Part shown: one piece after another, positions 39,040 to 50,996 of the stretch
How positions within the stretch are numbered: position 1 is the first letter of the stretch
Layout: the number at the start of each line of letters is the position of its first letter
Assembly (NCBI RefSeq): GCF_022539665.2
Contig: NC_081337.1
Location: 2,642,679 to 2,706,678 of the forward strand
Source of the DNA: Daphnia carinata
Lineage: Eukaryota; Arthropoda; Branchiopoda; Diplostraca; Daphniidae
Direction: 5' to 3'
DNA: 64,000 nt
The notes under the pieces: model-generated
What the model saw: the letters and a program-made list of their open reading frames with translations, nothing else
Told to the model about the DNA's origin: nothing
The model's database searches: none
Translations under genes and position numbers: made by a program

Positions 39040-42000
39040 ATGGAGGGACCTGTCCAATATTGCCCACCCAACATAACACTGAACCATCCGTGGGTAAATC
39101 ATGGTTTGACAAGATGTTTCCTTGACACAGTGTCAACATCAGTTATCACAGGATTTTTGATTTTATTTGGTTCTATTGAAAGCATAGTTTATAGGAAATA
39201 TGGCTCACCTATCCAATCTAGATCAGGGCAAAGATCAAAGTTATTTATTCTTCAAATTATGGCTGCCATAATTCTCACTATTTTACCTGTTGTGGAATGT
39301 ATAGTCCAGCTCTATCTAGTGCACAATGGAGTCCTATATGGGTATCTTTTGCTTTACACTATTGGCAATGTTATTGTTTGGCCCTTATCCCTTCATTTGA
39401 TTTACTTGGAAAGAAATGCTTTGTTACCATCCATACCTGCAAGGGGTCATGGGCTCATTTTGTTAATATTTTGGACCCTTACTTTTGTTGCTCAGAATCT
39501 AGCCTTCCTAAACATGAAAAATGAAGATTGGTGGTTTGATTTAGAAACCACAGCCGACATTGTAGAATTTTCCCTCTTTATTGTCCGTTTCGTAAGTACT
39601 TGTATAGCGTTCCTCCTTGGTCTTAAAGCTCCTGGACTGTACACCTCGGAAAGGCTTTACAGAGAAGGACTTGGCTCTGGGGTAAGCCCTGCACAGCCAC
39701 AAGTTTTCTCTTTTAATAGTATATTAACAATTTATGCTTGTTAAAAAGGCTGGCTCACTTCTGGACGAAAATCAGACTGATTCGTCTAGTTCCTCTCCTT
39801 GGAGTAACTTTTTTTCAAAGTTACGTACTCTGTTACCATTCGTATGGCCGGCAAAAGCTCCATCTCTTCAGATACGTGTTCTGATTTGCTTCTTGCTTCT
39901 TGCCGCCGGTCGAGTAGCTAATGTGTATGTTCCTGTTCTCTACAAAATGCTAGGTAAAAGTCGCTCTAATTGGCAGCTGAAGGTGTATTCTATATCTTCT
40001 TTACCAAAATGTATCAATTTGTAATTTTTTTTTCCCAGTTGACAGTATGACTCCCGCTGACGGAATCGTCGTCTTTCGTTGGGACCTTGTTCTGATTTAT
40101 GTTGTTGTTAAGTTTCTGCAAGGAGGAGGTATGGGGGGAGTTGGTTTTCTCAATAATCTCAGAAGCTTTCTCTGGATTCCCGTCCAACAGTTTACAACAC
40201 GAGAAACAGAGGCAAACTAAAAATCCCAATGTAAAAACGGAAGATACATTCTAATCTCTATTTTCTTTTACAGGTGAAACTCTTCGAACATCTTCATAGC
40301 CTTAGTCTACGTTGGCACTTGAGTCGAAAAACGGGTGAAGTGTTGCGCGTTATCAGTCGTGGAACAGACTCTATAAACAGTTTGTTGAGCTATCTCCTCT
40401 TTAACATTTTTCCTACTATAGCGGATATCCTGATAGCTATCGTTTATTTTGCAACCGCCTTCAATCCTTGGTTCAGTTTGATCGTGTTCGTCACCATGGT
40501 TATTTATATGGGTAAGCTTTACTTGCAGCTTTACCGTGGATTTTCCAGTTCTTAACACGTGTTTTCCTTTTTACTCAGGTGGAACAATCGCAGTGACCGA
40601 GTGGCGGACAAAGTACAAGAGACAAATGAATCAAGAAGATAATAAATTACGAGGTCGTGCCGTTGACTCCCTCTTGAATTTTGAAACAGTCAAATATTAC
40701 GGCGCTGAAAAATATGAAGTGGAGCAGTACAAGGAAATCATGATCAGATATCAGGTTTAGCCTAGAATGAAACCTTAACGTAGTATTTCCCAATAACATT
40801 TTGCATTTTTAGAAAGAAGAGTGGAGATCGAGCGCGTCTTTAAATTTACTAAACACTGTTCAAAATGTTGTAATGACCGTTGGACTTCTAGCTGGATCGC
40901 TTCTTTGCGTTCACTTCGTTGCTGAAAAACAGTTGACTGTTGGAGATTTTGTCCTTTTCGGTAGTCAACCATATTTAAATTTATTGTTAGCTAAACTAAC
41001 ATTTCTTTCCAAGGAACCTATATCGTGCAACTTTACGCACCATTGAATTGGTTTGGAACTTATTATCGGTAAAATTATGCCCTCTTATTTCTTTTGATGA
41101 AAATGAAAATATTCTTTACTTTTAGAATGATTCAACAATCATTTATCGACATGGAGAATATGCTGGATCTTCTGAAAGAGCGACAAGAAGTTAAAGATAA
41201 TCCCGGAGCTAAGGACCTACTAATTAAAGAAGGAAGCATTGAATTTCAGAACGTGTCCTTCAGTTACCGCCCTGACAAACCAATTTTGAAAAACATCAGC
41301 TTTACAGTCTTGCCGGGGAAAACACTGGCTTTGGTAAACACTTTTCATTTCTTGTTTCCTAGTTTCATTCAAGTATTTATTTTTATCTTGTAATAATTAT
41401 TATTTTTAAATATTACCATCAAGGTCGGTTCATCAGGCGAGGGAAAATCCACGATTATTAGGCTTCTATTCCGATTCTTCGATGTCCAAGAAGGTGCAAT
41501 TCTATTAGATGGGCAAGACATTCGTGGCGTGAAACAAACATCAGTAAGGCAAGCCATAGGTGTTGTACCACAAGATACGGTCTTATTCAACAGCACAATC
41601 AAGTGAATATGCCTACTGTTTATTAGACCATTTTCGTTCTACCGTTTACTAAAACAAGTTGATTTAGGGCCAATATTCAATATGGACGGGTTAGTGCAAC
41701 TGATGAAGAGATATATGAAGCTGCCAGAGCAGCTGATATTCACGATCGTATCCTAGGATTCCCTGATGGATATGATACTGGTGGGTCTTTTTCTTTTTGA
41801 ATCAGTCAACAAACGGAGGTTGAATCGTATTTTATTTTTAAGTTGTTGGTGAACGAGGTTTGAAATTAAGTGGAGGCGAAAAGCAACGTGTAGCAATAGC
41901 TCGAACGCTGCTTAAATCTCCAAAATTTGTGCTCCTCGACGAAGCTACGTCTGCCCTCGACACCCATACGGAGCGCAACATTCAAGTATGGTTACACCTT

Positions 42001-42374
42001 ATGAAGCGTCAACACATTCACTCATTTTTTCGTTCTTACAGGCTTCATTAGCACGAGTGTGTACTAATAGAACAACACTCGTTGTTGCCCATCGACTATC
42101 AACGATTATTAATGCTGATCAAATCATCGTTCTACATAATGGATCCATTGCAGAGCGTGGGAGGTAATAACGTGTAGTTATTTGAATTGTTAATGGTTTC
42201 AATCAATCCATGATTTTATCTCTCAGTCACGAAGAGCTGTTGGCAATGAAAGGCGTTTACGCTGAGATGTGGAATAACCAAATAAGCAGTGAAGACGATG
42301 GGACTGGAACTGCTCCTACAACTCCTGTTAGTCGAGAATTTTTCCCTTGTTCTGATGGTGGTTTATTTACGTGA
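39040..42374 (+). CDS. ABCB6: ABCB6-type ATP-binding cassette half transporter
   Basis: Thirteen coding exons: 39040-39681, 39749-39953, 40039-40211, 40274-40511, 40579-40754, 40813-40960, 41014-41068, 41126-41333, 41424-41602, 41668-41780, 41843-41985, 42042-42163, 42227-42374. They give about 849 residues, close to vertebrate ABCB6. The N-terminal hydrophobic TMD0 (about 1-205) typical of ABCB6/HMT1 is followed by a six-helix ABC membrane domain and one nucleotide-binding domain. Walker A is GSSGEGKS (617-624), the signature LSGGE (721-725), Walker B FVLLDE (741-746), and the H-loop VVAHRLS lies in exon 12. The long matches LRSFLWI..QQFT and GEVLR support ABCB6 over ABCB7. Family members work as homodimers in mitochondrial outer, plasma or lysosomal membranes and are linked to porphyrin or heavy-metal handling; the substrate here cannot be read from sequence. 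Intron 3 uses a GC donor. No AATAAA lies before dsh, which starts 461 bp downstream. Confidence 0.94.
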
Positions 42375-42835
42375 TTAATTATAGAAGTCGTCGTTTAGTT
42401 GTCAATCATAAACCAAGTGCGTTATCCTTTCCTTCGTTACTGACAATAACCTTTGACAACTCATTTAAGCCCATGTTATTCATTGAAATAGACAGTTTTG
42501 TTTATTGTAATAATAGTTTCGTCTATCTTCCAAAAGTATTTGCTCTGTTCAAATCGTTTAAAAAAAAGCATCATATTTTTACCAGTAGATGGCGAAAAAT
42601 TATTCGCCACCTAGCGGGCAGGTTGAGGTTTTGTTGTCGGGAAAAAGAAAAAGACGACGCCCGCTGGCCGAGGCAGACGAGACTCCATGTTGGATAAGAA
42701 GCCCTGAGGGAACATACACAACACTCATCGATGTGCGTAGATTAGTAACGTTTGACGCCCTGCCCTCACGCTATTTCTAATCTTGTTAAACGATTGGTTT
42801 TTGTCGTTGACAAGAGCTTGACGCAGTTTCCAAAT
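42375..42835 (+). promoter_or_regulatory. ABCB6-dsh gap: dsh upstream region
   Basis: This 461-bp gap must hold the ABCB6 3' UTR and the dsh promoter and/or 5' UTR. A CTCF-like CCAGTAGATGGCGA lies at 42582-42595 and overlaps an inverted repeat (TGGCGAA 42590-42596, TTCGCCA 42603-42609). A 63-codon upstream frame starts at 42589 and stops at 42780, before the dsh ATG. No TATA box is evident. Confidence 0.5.
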
Positions 42836-45800
42836 ATGTCGGAAACTAAAATCATTTACCACATAGACGAAGAAGAAACTCCTTATCTTGTGAAACTTAC
42901 AATACCGCCCGATCAAGTAACCCTAGCCGACTTCAAGAATGTTCTCAATCGCCCAAATTATAAATTTTTCTTCAAATCAATGGACGACGATTTCGGGTAC
43001 AACCAGTTTTGCTGCTCGTTTTCCCCCCTTTTTTTATCGTTGTCAAGTGGCAACCATTCGTTCTTAGATTATGATTCCCATTATTTTTCTTTGTTTGAAG
43101 AAAACTGAATTTGTCTAATACTTGTTTACATTTCTAGTGTTGTCAAGGAAGAAATTGTTGATGATGATGCTCACCTTCCATGTTTCAATGGAAGAGTCAT
43201 TTCATGGGTAATTAATATTTTAAAAGTGACATGGGGTAATAGGTGTCAGAGATGTATATTTCCCATTATAGCTAGTATCTGCCGAAAGTAGCATTTCAGA
43301 TTCTGTATCGCAATGTGCTGAGAGCACTGCCACTACAGATGGAAGGCCACCTTCTTTTCAGTAAGTGTCATTAAATATTTTGACATAAACAATGCAGCTA
43401 ACTTGTGTGTTTGTTTGTAGCCCTGGCCATAACAGAAGTATGGCTGAGGAGTACACAACAGCTACAGAGACAGAATCAGTCATTAGTTCAAGGCACAGTG
43501 GTAAATATGTTTACGCTTTGTCTACTTGTTAATTTGTTGATGTTGTCCTGTTGCATCTCATTTTCGTTCTCTTCTGCAATTCTTTGTATGTTCTTTATGT
43601 TTGCCATGAAGAGAGGCACATTTTGCCCCGTTCTGGCCGTGTGCATCGTGAGACTTATGAAAAATATGATCGCTTTGATGGTGAGTTGGTTTTGCATGGC
43701 TTTTCGTAGATTGTCGCTTTCAAGTGTAATCTGGGGAATTGTTCTAACTTTGCGCGTTCCGATTAATATTACGTTTTTGTTTTTTTCAGTTCAAGCGCCC
43801 CGAAATGGTCACAATGCAATGAGACATAGAGTCGGGCACGAATACGAATCATCTTCCATGATAAGCTCAGATCTAGAGTCAACTAGTTTCGTCGACTCTG
43901 AAGAAGACGCATCTTCACGCATCACAACAACGACAGGTAACCAAAGTTTTATTAGTCAATAGAGATATAAGGTATAGACCGGCTCGAATTTCTTTCCTTA
44001 GATCACACCAGTGTGTCTCGCCAAGGCCGTAATCGGAGACCTAAGCGTCGCCGTCCTCGTTTGCCTCCTTTGTCATCACGAGCATCGTCGTTTTCCAGTA
44101 TCACGGATTCCACAATGTCGCTCAACATCATCACCGTCACGCTTAACATGGACACAGTCAACTTTTTAGGAATTTCCATTGTGGGCCAGAGTCATCAAGG
44201 TGGTGACGGTGGGATTTACGTTGGATCCATAATGAAAGGGTAGAGCCGTAAACTAAATATTTTTATAACAATTTTATAATTATCCATTACCTGTCTAGTG
44301 GTGCTGTGGCTTTGGATGGAAGGATTGAACCTGGTGACATGATCCTTCAAGTCAATGATATTAACTTCGAAAATATGTCAAATGATGACGCAGTGCGCGT
44401 GTTGCGGGAAGTAGTGCAAAAACCTGGGTAAAACATTCAGACGTTTTAATTCTATACAACATGGTATTAAGTTTGTCTATCAAATCCCAGTCCAATCAAA
44501 CTCGTAGTTGCGAAATGTTGGGATCCCAATCCAAAAGGCTACTTTACGATACCCCGTACCGAACCCGTTCGCCCTATTGATCCTGGTGCATGGGTTGCTC
44601 ACACAGAAGCAGCTAGAGGTACATATCTTCTCTCTTTATATATATATCTTTTCCGTTGAAATAAAACGACATGAAAAATAAATTATCAAATTAAATTTCA
44701 GGTGGAAATCAATACCCAAACAGACCACCATCGGTAGCTACAATGTCGTCCACTACGACATCAATGATGTCTAGTATGCCAGAAACCGAACGTATGTCAA
44801 AACAACATTACAGGCAAACTCAAAGAACTTGACTAATTTTCCAAGTACTTGTTGAAGGTCCTGTTGAAGAAGCCCCTCTTACAGCGCGCTCAGACATGCT
44901 TGCAATTGTGAGGGCGATGGCGCGCCCAGATTCCGGACTTGAAGTTAGAGATCGACTTTGGTTGAAAATAGTAATTCCCAATGCGTTTATTGGATCGGAC
45001 GTGGTCGACTGGCTTCACAACCGTGTGCAAGGCTTAGAGGAACGTCGTGATGCTCGCAAGCTGGCTTCTCAGCTCTTGCGTGCTGGCTACATCAGACATA
45101 CAGTAAACAAGTACACATTCTCGGAGCAGTGCTATTACGTCTTCGGAGACCTTTGTTTGGGTAAGTTAGTTGAAGTCCTACCAGGTTTTATTATTATTCG
45201 CAAATTTGTTTTCCATCTTTTGTTTTGAGGTATGGTAATAAAATTTTTTTTTTATGCAGGTGTTTCGGCCCTTCGTCTAACCGACGATGCGGCATCGGAA
45301 GCAGATAGGGACACACTCGCTCCTCTGCCGTTGCCGACTCCTTGGGGCAGTGGTCCTGGTGCAACTGTCGCTGGTGCAGCTACGCCTCACATACCTTACT
45401 ACCCAACCGGTTATGCGCCCATGCCTTACAGCTACAGCAGTGATCCTCTTGGATCGGCGCCTGTACAAAGCACGACATTCACTTATGGAAGAGAAGGCAG
45501 TGTTCATAGTGGATCAGGTAAGTTCATTATAGCCAAGCCGTATTGATTATGTTCCAAAATTTTGACCTATTAATTCGTATTTACAGGGAGTAGTGGATCA
45601 GATGTGCGCAGTGGATTGATGGGTGGAGATAGGAGTCAGCCGCCTTCACTGTTAGGTGCAGTGAATCCGGTAGGGCCTGGGATTCACGGGTCGTCAAGCA
45701 GTAGCGGCAGTAGTACTACGGGTAATACAGTCTCTCTAAGAAACACAAGACGATGATGTGACCTATCGACTGGCATGTGTGTATCCGAATGCAATCAAGA

Positions 45801-46115
45801 GTTTTGTATTTAAAGGAAATAATAAAGAACGGCTTCGATTTATTTATTTATTTATTTTTTGTTCTTTATTTTGTTTTGTTTTTATTTTCGTTTCTTTTTT
45901 TACGATTTACGCTAGGAAGCAGCGACGGGGATTCTCAGATAGCCGTGAACTGTGTACCCGGCGGCCCTGCTGGTGGGGTGCGACCGATAGGTGGCCAAGG
46001 TGGAAACCGGCCTTTGAATCAAGTTCCGGATGATGTGTCCGGATCGCGACAGTCTTTCCGAATGGCCATGACAAATCCATGCAATATGAGCGAATATTTT
46101 GTCGACGTAATGTGA
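42836..46115 (+). CDS. dsh: Dishevelled, Wnt pathway scaffold (DIX-PDZ-DEP)
   Basis: Fourteen exons: 42836-42996, 43138-43207, 43272-43360, 43421-43500, 43612-43680, 43790-43936, 44002-44239, 44299-44427, 44491-44618, 44702-44791, 44846-45160, 45260-45517, 45587-45721, 45916-46115. They give about 702 residues. The start is firm because [17 protein letters not shown] is the canonical Dvl N-terminus. The DIX domain (about 1-82) polymerises and binds Axin. A basic patch (about 217-225) and an [12 protein letters not shown] segment lead into the PDZ domain (about 246-333, FLGISIVG binding loop), which binds Frizzled. The DEP domain (about 420-500) keeps RDRLWLKI, including the Lys of the membrane-binding face. 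A Gly/Ser/Pro-rich tail ends [12 protein letters not shown]...YFVDVM, as in vertebrate Dvl. Cytoplasmic protein relaying Frizzled signals to beta-catenin and planar polarity. Exon 5 has a weak acceptor (CATGAAG) but is the only choice that keeps frame. Confidence 0.97.
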
Positions 46116-46727
46116 TTGAGAAGTTTACACCTTCGCCTATTTTATTCGGGAAGTGGAAGGTAAAGAGTAACGTAAGTCACTTCCATCCCTATTTTCCGCT
46201 TGGTTTCAAAGTTAAAAAAAAAAAAAACGTTAATTCAATTCGTAATTAATGGTGCCCTTTCCTGATAGCTATTCCTTACGGCCAAGATTCTTCTTATTCA
46301 GCAGACAGATGAATTTTCTCATTTGTATTTAGTTTTTAAACAATACCAAGCTTGCATGGATTAATTCCCCTCCCCCAAACCTGCTTTCTTTAAATGCTAT
46401 GAGCTAACCCCTCCTCTGGCCATTTTATGTCAACTTGTTTCTTCTGCCGCCGTAGTTCAGAAGCAAAAACATCTTGTTCTGGCAGCTCAAAATCAGCAGT
46501 GACGCGGTGCAATAACTTCAAAAAATCTTGTATCTATCCTGTTTCTTTCGTCCTAATAGTTTCCCTGGTATCTATATAAGTGATTCGTGTTGAGAATCTC
46601 CCAAAAGAAAATGTGTAACACTGTTCTTGTCGAAATTACATCCTTTATTTCAACAACACACAAAGTTTTTTTTTTCTTTTTCACTCTCTTGCATACCACA
46701 CATACCTATGAACTCTTTGGATATGTT
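46116..46727. other. Convergent 3' region of dsh and DDOST
   Basis: The two genes end tail to tail, 612 bp apart. A DDOST polyadenylation signal lies inside the gap. I found no canonical AATAAA on the forward strand for dsh, so its 3' end cannot be placed and the two 3' UTRs may overlap. Confidence 0.55.
46644..46649 (-). terminator. Polyadenylation signal of DDOST
   Basis: TTTATT on the forward strand is AATAAA on the reverse strand, about 80 nt past the DDOST stop codon. Confidence 0.65.
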
Positions 46728-48497
46728 CTATTCACTCTTCTTTTTCGTTTCTTCTGTCGTGCGGTAGTGAAGGAACAGAATGCTGAATAGGAAAACGCCA
46801 CCCATCATACTAAATGCGCTGGCGTAGTAAGGATAGGCGCTGACGATGAATCGTTCATACTGGGTGTGTTCCAGAGGTCGGACAGATACCTATAAAACGT
46901 TGAGGTTGATTTTAAGAACTGACTGCTTATAATATAGAACGACCAATTGGGTGACGCCTTTACCTGGGTAGCGCTGTTCAGGAAAGTATAACCGACTCTA
47001 GTGTAATCTACTTTAAGTTGGTAAACACCGTAGACATCGGGAATCTTGAATTCGGTGCGGAAAACTCCGTCAGCACTACGCGTCAACACGGTTCGGACGA
47101 AAGGATCAATCCTAACAAACTCCAACTGAATGTCTTTCGCGTCGAATGGGACCCACTTGTCTTTTTCGAGTTTTTCAATTTCGATTTCGTAAACCTGTTT
47201 CAGCATAAAAAATTACGTTCCATGCTAAATTAAGAGGATGCTATAAACTTCTTACCATATTTTCCATGATGGTGTAGTACTGAGGAGCATCTTTCTCGCC
47301 AGCTTTATGGTGCGAAACTTTACCAACGCGCAGTACACCTTCTTCCTTAAACACCCATCTGGTCAATGCATCGCTAAGATCTTGATTGCCAGATTTGGGA
47401 TATTTTTGACCACCCTTTGATTGTTTAGCAACAAAAATAAGTATCAACTCATGAATGATATAATGTTTGATAACCTACCAAGGCCTTTTGAACTGGAGAA
47501 GAGAAGAATTCATCAGAGAAGAAATCCAACGAACCAGAAACCACAACTCGGGCATTGTTTCTAGCTTGCAAGGCTGCGATCAGAACTGTGTTTTTGCCGA
47601 CCGCATGGGGGTACTAATTTTAAAGGAACTTGGTGAGCATGTCTTTGACACAGAGAAAAGAAGAAAAGAAATAACCTCTTCAATAGGAGAATCTGGCTTG
47701 TAGGAATATGCAGTGCTAGATGCTGTCAACACTTCAAGAACTAAAGGATTTTCCTTATCAGCAATCAAGCCAGTGCCACGGAAAAGGAATGGAGCAACTT
47801 TCTTGGATCCAACAATCATTGGTGCATCAATCAGGTTGGCACTATCAGCAACAATAGTTGTGTGCTAAAAAAACAAACAAAAATCTGTGCTAAATTTTTC
47901 TTGATAATTCCTTCAGAAACTGTACTTTGCCCTGGTCAAGCACATCATAATTCAAGTGGTCTATCACAGCTGCTCCTTCTTCGTCAACTTCAAATCCACA
48001 TTCAGCTGTTATTTCTCGTAAGACATCACCAGAATTGCTGCTTCCCGCAATCAATATGTTGCCTAGATAGACCACACACCTGAGAACTATAGAAAATCTT
48101 GTTTTATACAAGACATTACCTCCATCATCAACAAATTTAGTGATGGCTTCTACGCTGAGGGATCCACCAAACTCCTCAACAGAGGGGGAGAAAATAACCA
48201 GATTTTTATACAAGTATTGTCCATACTTTGCTAACACCAAGTTGGAGTCATCGACAGGTTTGAATATGAGCGAATACCCACGATCTAAGAAATTGAAAGG
48301 AGCAGGTGGCTGTCAAATCTGAAGTTTACACGCCGGCAGTACCGGTATTTGCAGTAAGAATACTGACCTGTCAAAGATTTGAAGAATATCGAGTGAGTTT
48401 CCCGAATAGCAAGATTATCCAGCAGTACTAGAGTTTCTTTGTCGGCATTAATGTATGAAGCCAATAACAGCACTATAAACGAATATATCAATGCCAT
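46728..48497 (-). CDS. DDOST: Oligosaccharyltransferase 48-kDa subunit (DDOST/OST48)
   Basis: Eight exons on the reverse strand: 48368-48497, 48120-48284, 47926-48062, 47676-47864, 47479-47613, 47256-47414, 46964-47194, 46728-46889. They give about 435 residues, near the human length. A signal peptide (1-18, ending SYINA) precedes the mature start [11 protein letters not shown]. Family landmarks follow in order: [80 protein letters not shown] and HTQYERFI. One transmembrane helix lies near the C-terminus, and the last four residues KKSE fit a KKxx ER-retrieval signal. The protein is a core subunit of the ER enzyme that transfers the lipid-linked glycan to Asn in nascent proteins. Exon 3 is ended at AAA/GTACAG because that rebuilds the conserved GxHT segment. 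The gene is divergent from the ER J-protein gene. Confidence 0.96.
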
Positions 48498-48901
48498 TTT
48501 GTTTTACAATTTCTGTATACCGTCGCGATACACGGATAGCCACCTAAGCAAAACTAAAGAACATTCAACCAATGAGAACTAAGATCGTTGACGTATCGAA
48601 AAAGCGATAGCAAACCAAATCGTCTATCGACACAGCATTTTAAAAATTTAGTTAAAAATTCTGAGAAACCTTCCTTGGCTTTTGGACAAAAAGCAAATTA
48701 AATATAGTATTTCGGCAAAAATACTCCCAAAGTTATTTAAATAAATATTCATTTAGGTGAGAAGTGGCAAACGTGTGCCATGCTGGCTTATTCATTAGAC
48801 GACAGTCGCCCGCAGTGCACGATATTTTTATAAATTTCACTTGTTGTTTTGACAGCTGTTTGACCTGTTATGCTAAGAAGATATTATTATACGTTAACAC
48901 C
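48498..48901. promoter_or_regulatory. Shared divergent promoter of DDOST and DNAJC1-like gene
   Basis: Only 404 bp separate the two start codons. Visible elements are a CCAAT box (48569-48573), TGACGTA (48589-48595, an ACGT core like that of ATF6/XBP1 sites), and TATCG/CGATA half-sites just after it that resemble the insect DRE. A full ERSE (CCAAT-N9-CCACG) is absent. Both products work at the ER, so joint control is plausible but inferred. Confidence 0.5.
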
Positions 48902-50851
48902 ATGGGAAAATTGTGTTTGATTGTTTTCCTATCCATGTTTTCAATTTGCTCTGCTTGGGACCAGAGTGACATAGAAATTTTTGATTTAGTTGAAGAAATC
49001 AACCAAAATTTTTACGATGTTCTCGGTGTGCTACAGGTGAGTACTGATCAAGTGCCCTATTTATTCCTTCATTCAAGAAATATGATGTTGCTTCTACCCG
49101 CATCTGTAGTAGCGATTTTGGGTAGAAAATCACCATAATCAATGTTATTTGAGATTTCAAAGACTACCCTTGTCTTCTTACAGATATTGTCCATCATCTA
49201 AATCCTGTTATAAATTATTATTCAGAATTGCAGTCAATCAGAAATTAGGAAAGCTTACAGACGCTTATCTCTTCAGTTACATCCTGATAAAAATGACGCT
49301 CCTGGTAATTTTGCTTTTGATAATGCTCCGTCTCAGAAAAAGAAATTCCATCATAAATAAAAGTAATTAATATTTTTTAAAAATACAGATGCAGAAGTGA
49401 AGTTTCGCCAGCTGGTAGGAGTCTACGAAATACTACGAGATGGTGCAAAAAGAGCGAGATATGATCAAGTTCTTGTCGAAGGCCTACCGAATTGGAGAAA
49501 CCCTCTCTACTATTATCGTCGAGTTCGGAAAATGGGAATGCTGGAGTTGTCGATATGGTTGTTCGTTTTATTCTCCATTGGACAGTACGGAGTTGCCTGG
49601 GGATCGTACTTTGAAAAAAAGCTTACTCTAGACGAGGTTAAAGCATCAAAACTTAAGAAATTACAAAAACAAATCAAGAAAAAAAAGCAGCCAAATGAGT
49701 ACGATGTGGAAGAAGAATTAGATCAATTGTTTATTATCCCAAAACCCAGTTACAAGAATACTCTTCCGTTCCAGATATTTAACATGATCATATCATTACC
49801 TGCTTTTTGTCGCTGGTTAGTGGAGTATAGAAAGGAAAAAAAGAGGGAAGCTCTTGCAAAAAAAGAACAAGAAAGATTGGAAGCAGAAGAAGAAGAGCGC
49901 ATGAAAGAAGAAATGGAGAGAGAAAAAGAGATGAAGAAAGGTTATCGAAGAAAACGAGCTATTCCATTGCCAAGTTATACTGGAGAAGCCGAAGAACGTA
50001 TTTTAGAGGCCGTTGACGAACCTTGCCTGCAGCAGGTATACGTTTAATGACATACAAAATCTCATTGTGCATCATATTGTGGTTTATTAATATCTTTAGA
50101 GCGAAACTAAATTTGTTCGAGTAAACACCGGTCCATGGACTGATGACGATTTAACAGAGCTTGCCAAGTTAATGAAAAAATACCCTGTGGGTACTGCAGA
50201 ACGTTGGGAGAAGATTGCAGAAGCTCTTAACCGAACAGTTACCGAAGTCACTCATTTTGCTAGAAAATTAAAAGATAACGCTTTCAGGTATAATATTTTC
50301 GATCGACATGCTTTATTCATAGTTGTTCACCATTTTCTTGCACCCAGACCACTTGAAGGTCAGGAAGTTGACGCAAACTCAAAGGAGGAGGAGAGGGTCG
50401 AGAAAAAGAAGGAAAAAACTAGAGGAGGAAAAAATAATATTTTGTTGGCAGAGCCTACACAGGCAAACTATGGCATTGAGGGAGCAGAAGAACAAGTTCC
50501 CGGCAGTAGTGGCTGGACTCAAAAACAACAAAAATCTTTAGAGACCGCTCTGGCTTGTTACACAAAAGGATGTTCTGAAAGGTGGGAACGCATAGCAAAA
50601 GCTGTGCCAGACAAAACAAAGGTATTTCTACTTCAGTACTACAAGTAATCATTCGTAAACGGTGCGTTATAATAAGTTTGAAATTAATCTCATAGGAGGA
50701 ATGCATGCTGCGAGTGAAATATTTATCGGATTTGGTCAAAAAGAAGAAGCAAATGGAAGAAGAAAAACTAAGAGCTGAACAGGAGGGTGAGCAACAACAG
50801 CCGACACAGTTAAACGAAAAACAGGAGTCAGAAAAGGTTCAGACGACATAG
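48902..50851 (+). CDS. DNAJC1: ER-membrane J-domain protein with two SANT domains, DNAJC1-like
   Basis: Six exons: 48902-49036, 49226-49304, 49389-50035, 50100-50287, 50348-50621, 50696-50851, giving about 492 residues. The ATG at 48902 is chosen because it starts a clear signal peptide (MGKLCLIVFLSMFSICSA). The J domain (about 37-103) carries the HPD motif (64-66) that stimulates Hsp70 ATPase, so BiP is the expected partner in the lumen. A transmembrane helix (about 122-142) is followed by a long charged coiled-coil-like stretch rich in Lys and Glu. Two SANT/Myb-like repeats (about 298-345, starting GPWTDDD, and about 404-455, GWTQKQQ) complete the DNAJC1/MTJ1 layout. In that family the cytosolic part contacts ribosomes. 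It is shorter than human DNAJC1 (about 554), mainly in the linkers. It converges with the CHPF gene. Confidence 0.92.
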
Positions 50852-50996
50852 GCAAATAACAAATATAATAACACAATTATTGAAATGTTATAAGAACAGC
50901 CTTTTTCATGCCTTGGCACTCGTATATATCACAAATAGCAAAACAATGCTAGTAGGACTGAAGCAGCAGATTATAGAGAAAATGTCACGGAAACAG
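50852..50996. other. 145-bp convergent gap, DNAJC1-like and CHPF
   Basis: The stop codons lie 145 bp apart on opposite strands. No canonical AATAAA is visible on either strand; AATATA at about 50862 is a possible variant for the forward gene. The 3' UTRs probably overlap. Confidence 0.5.

Noticed and set aside
43405-43962. 185-codon frame within dsh
   Set aside because: It reads through two introns in a frame that differs from the conserved dsh exons; only parts of it coincide with coding sequence.
47018-47233. Forward-strand frame across DDOST exon 7
   Set aside because: It is the antisense shadow of the conserved DDOST sequence.
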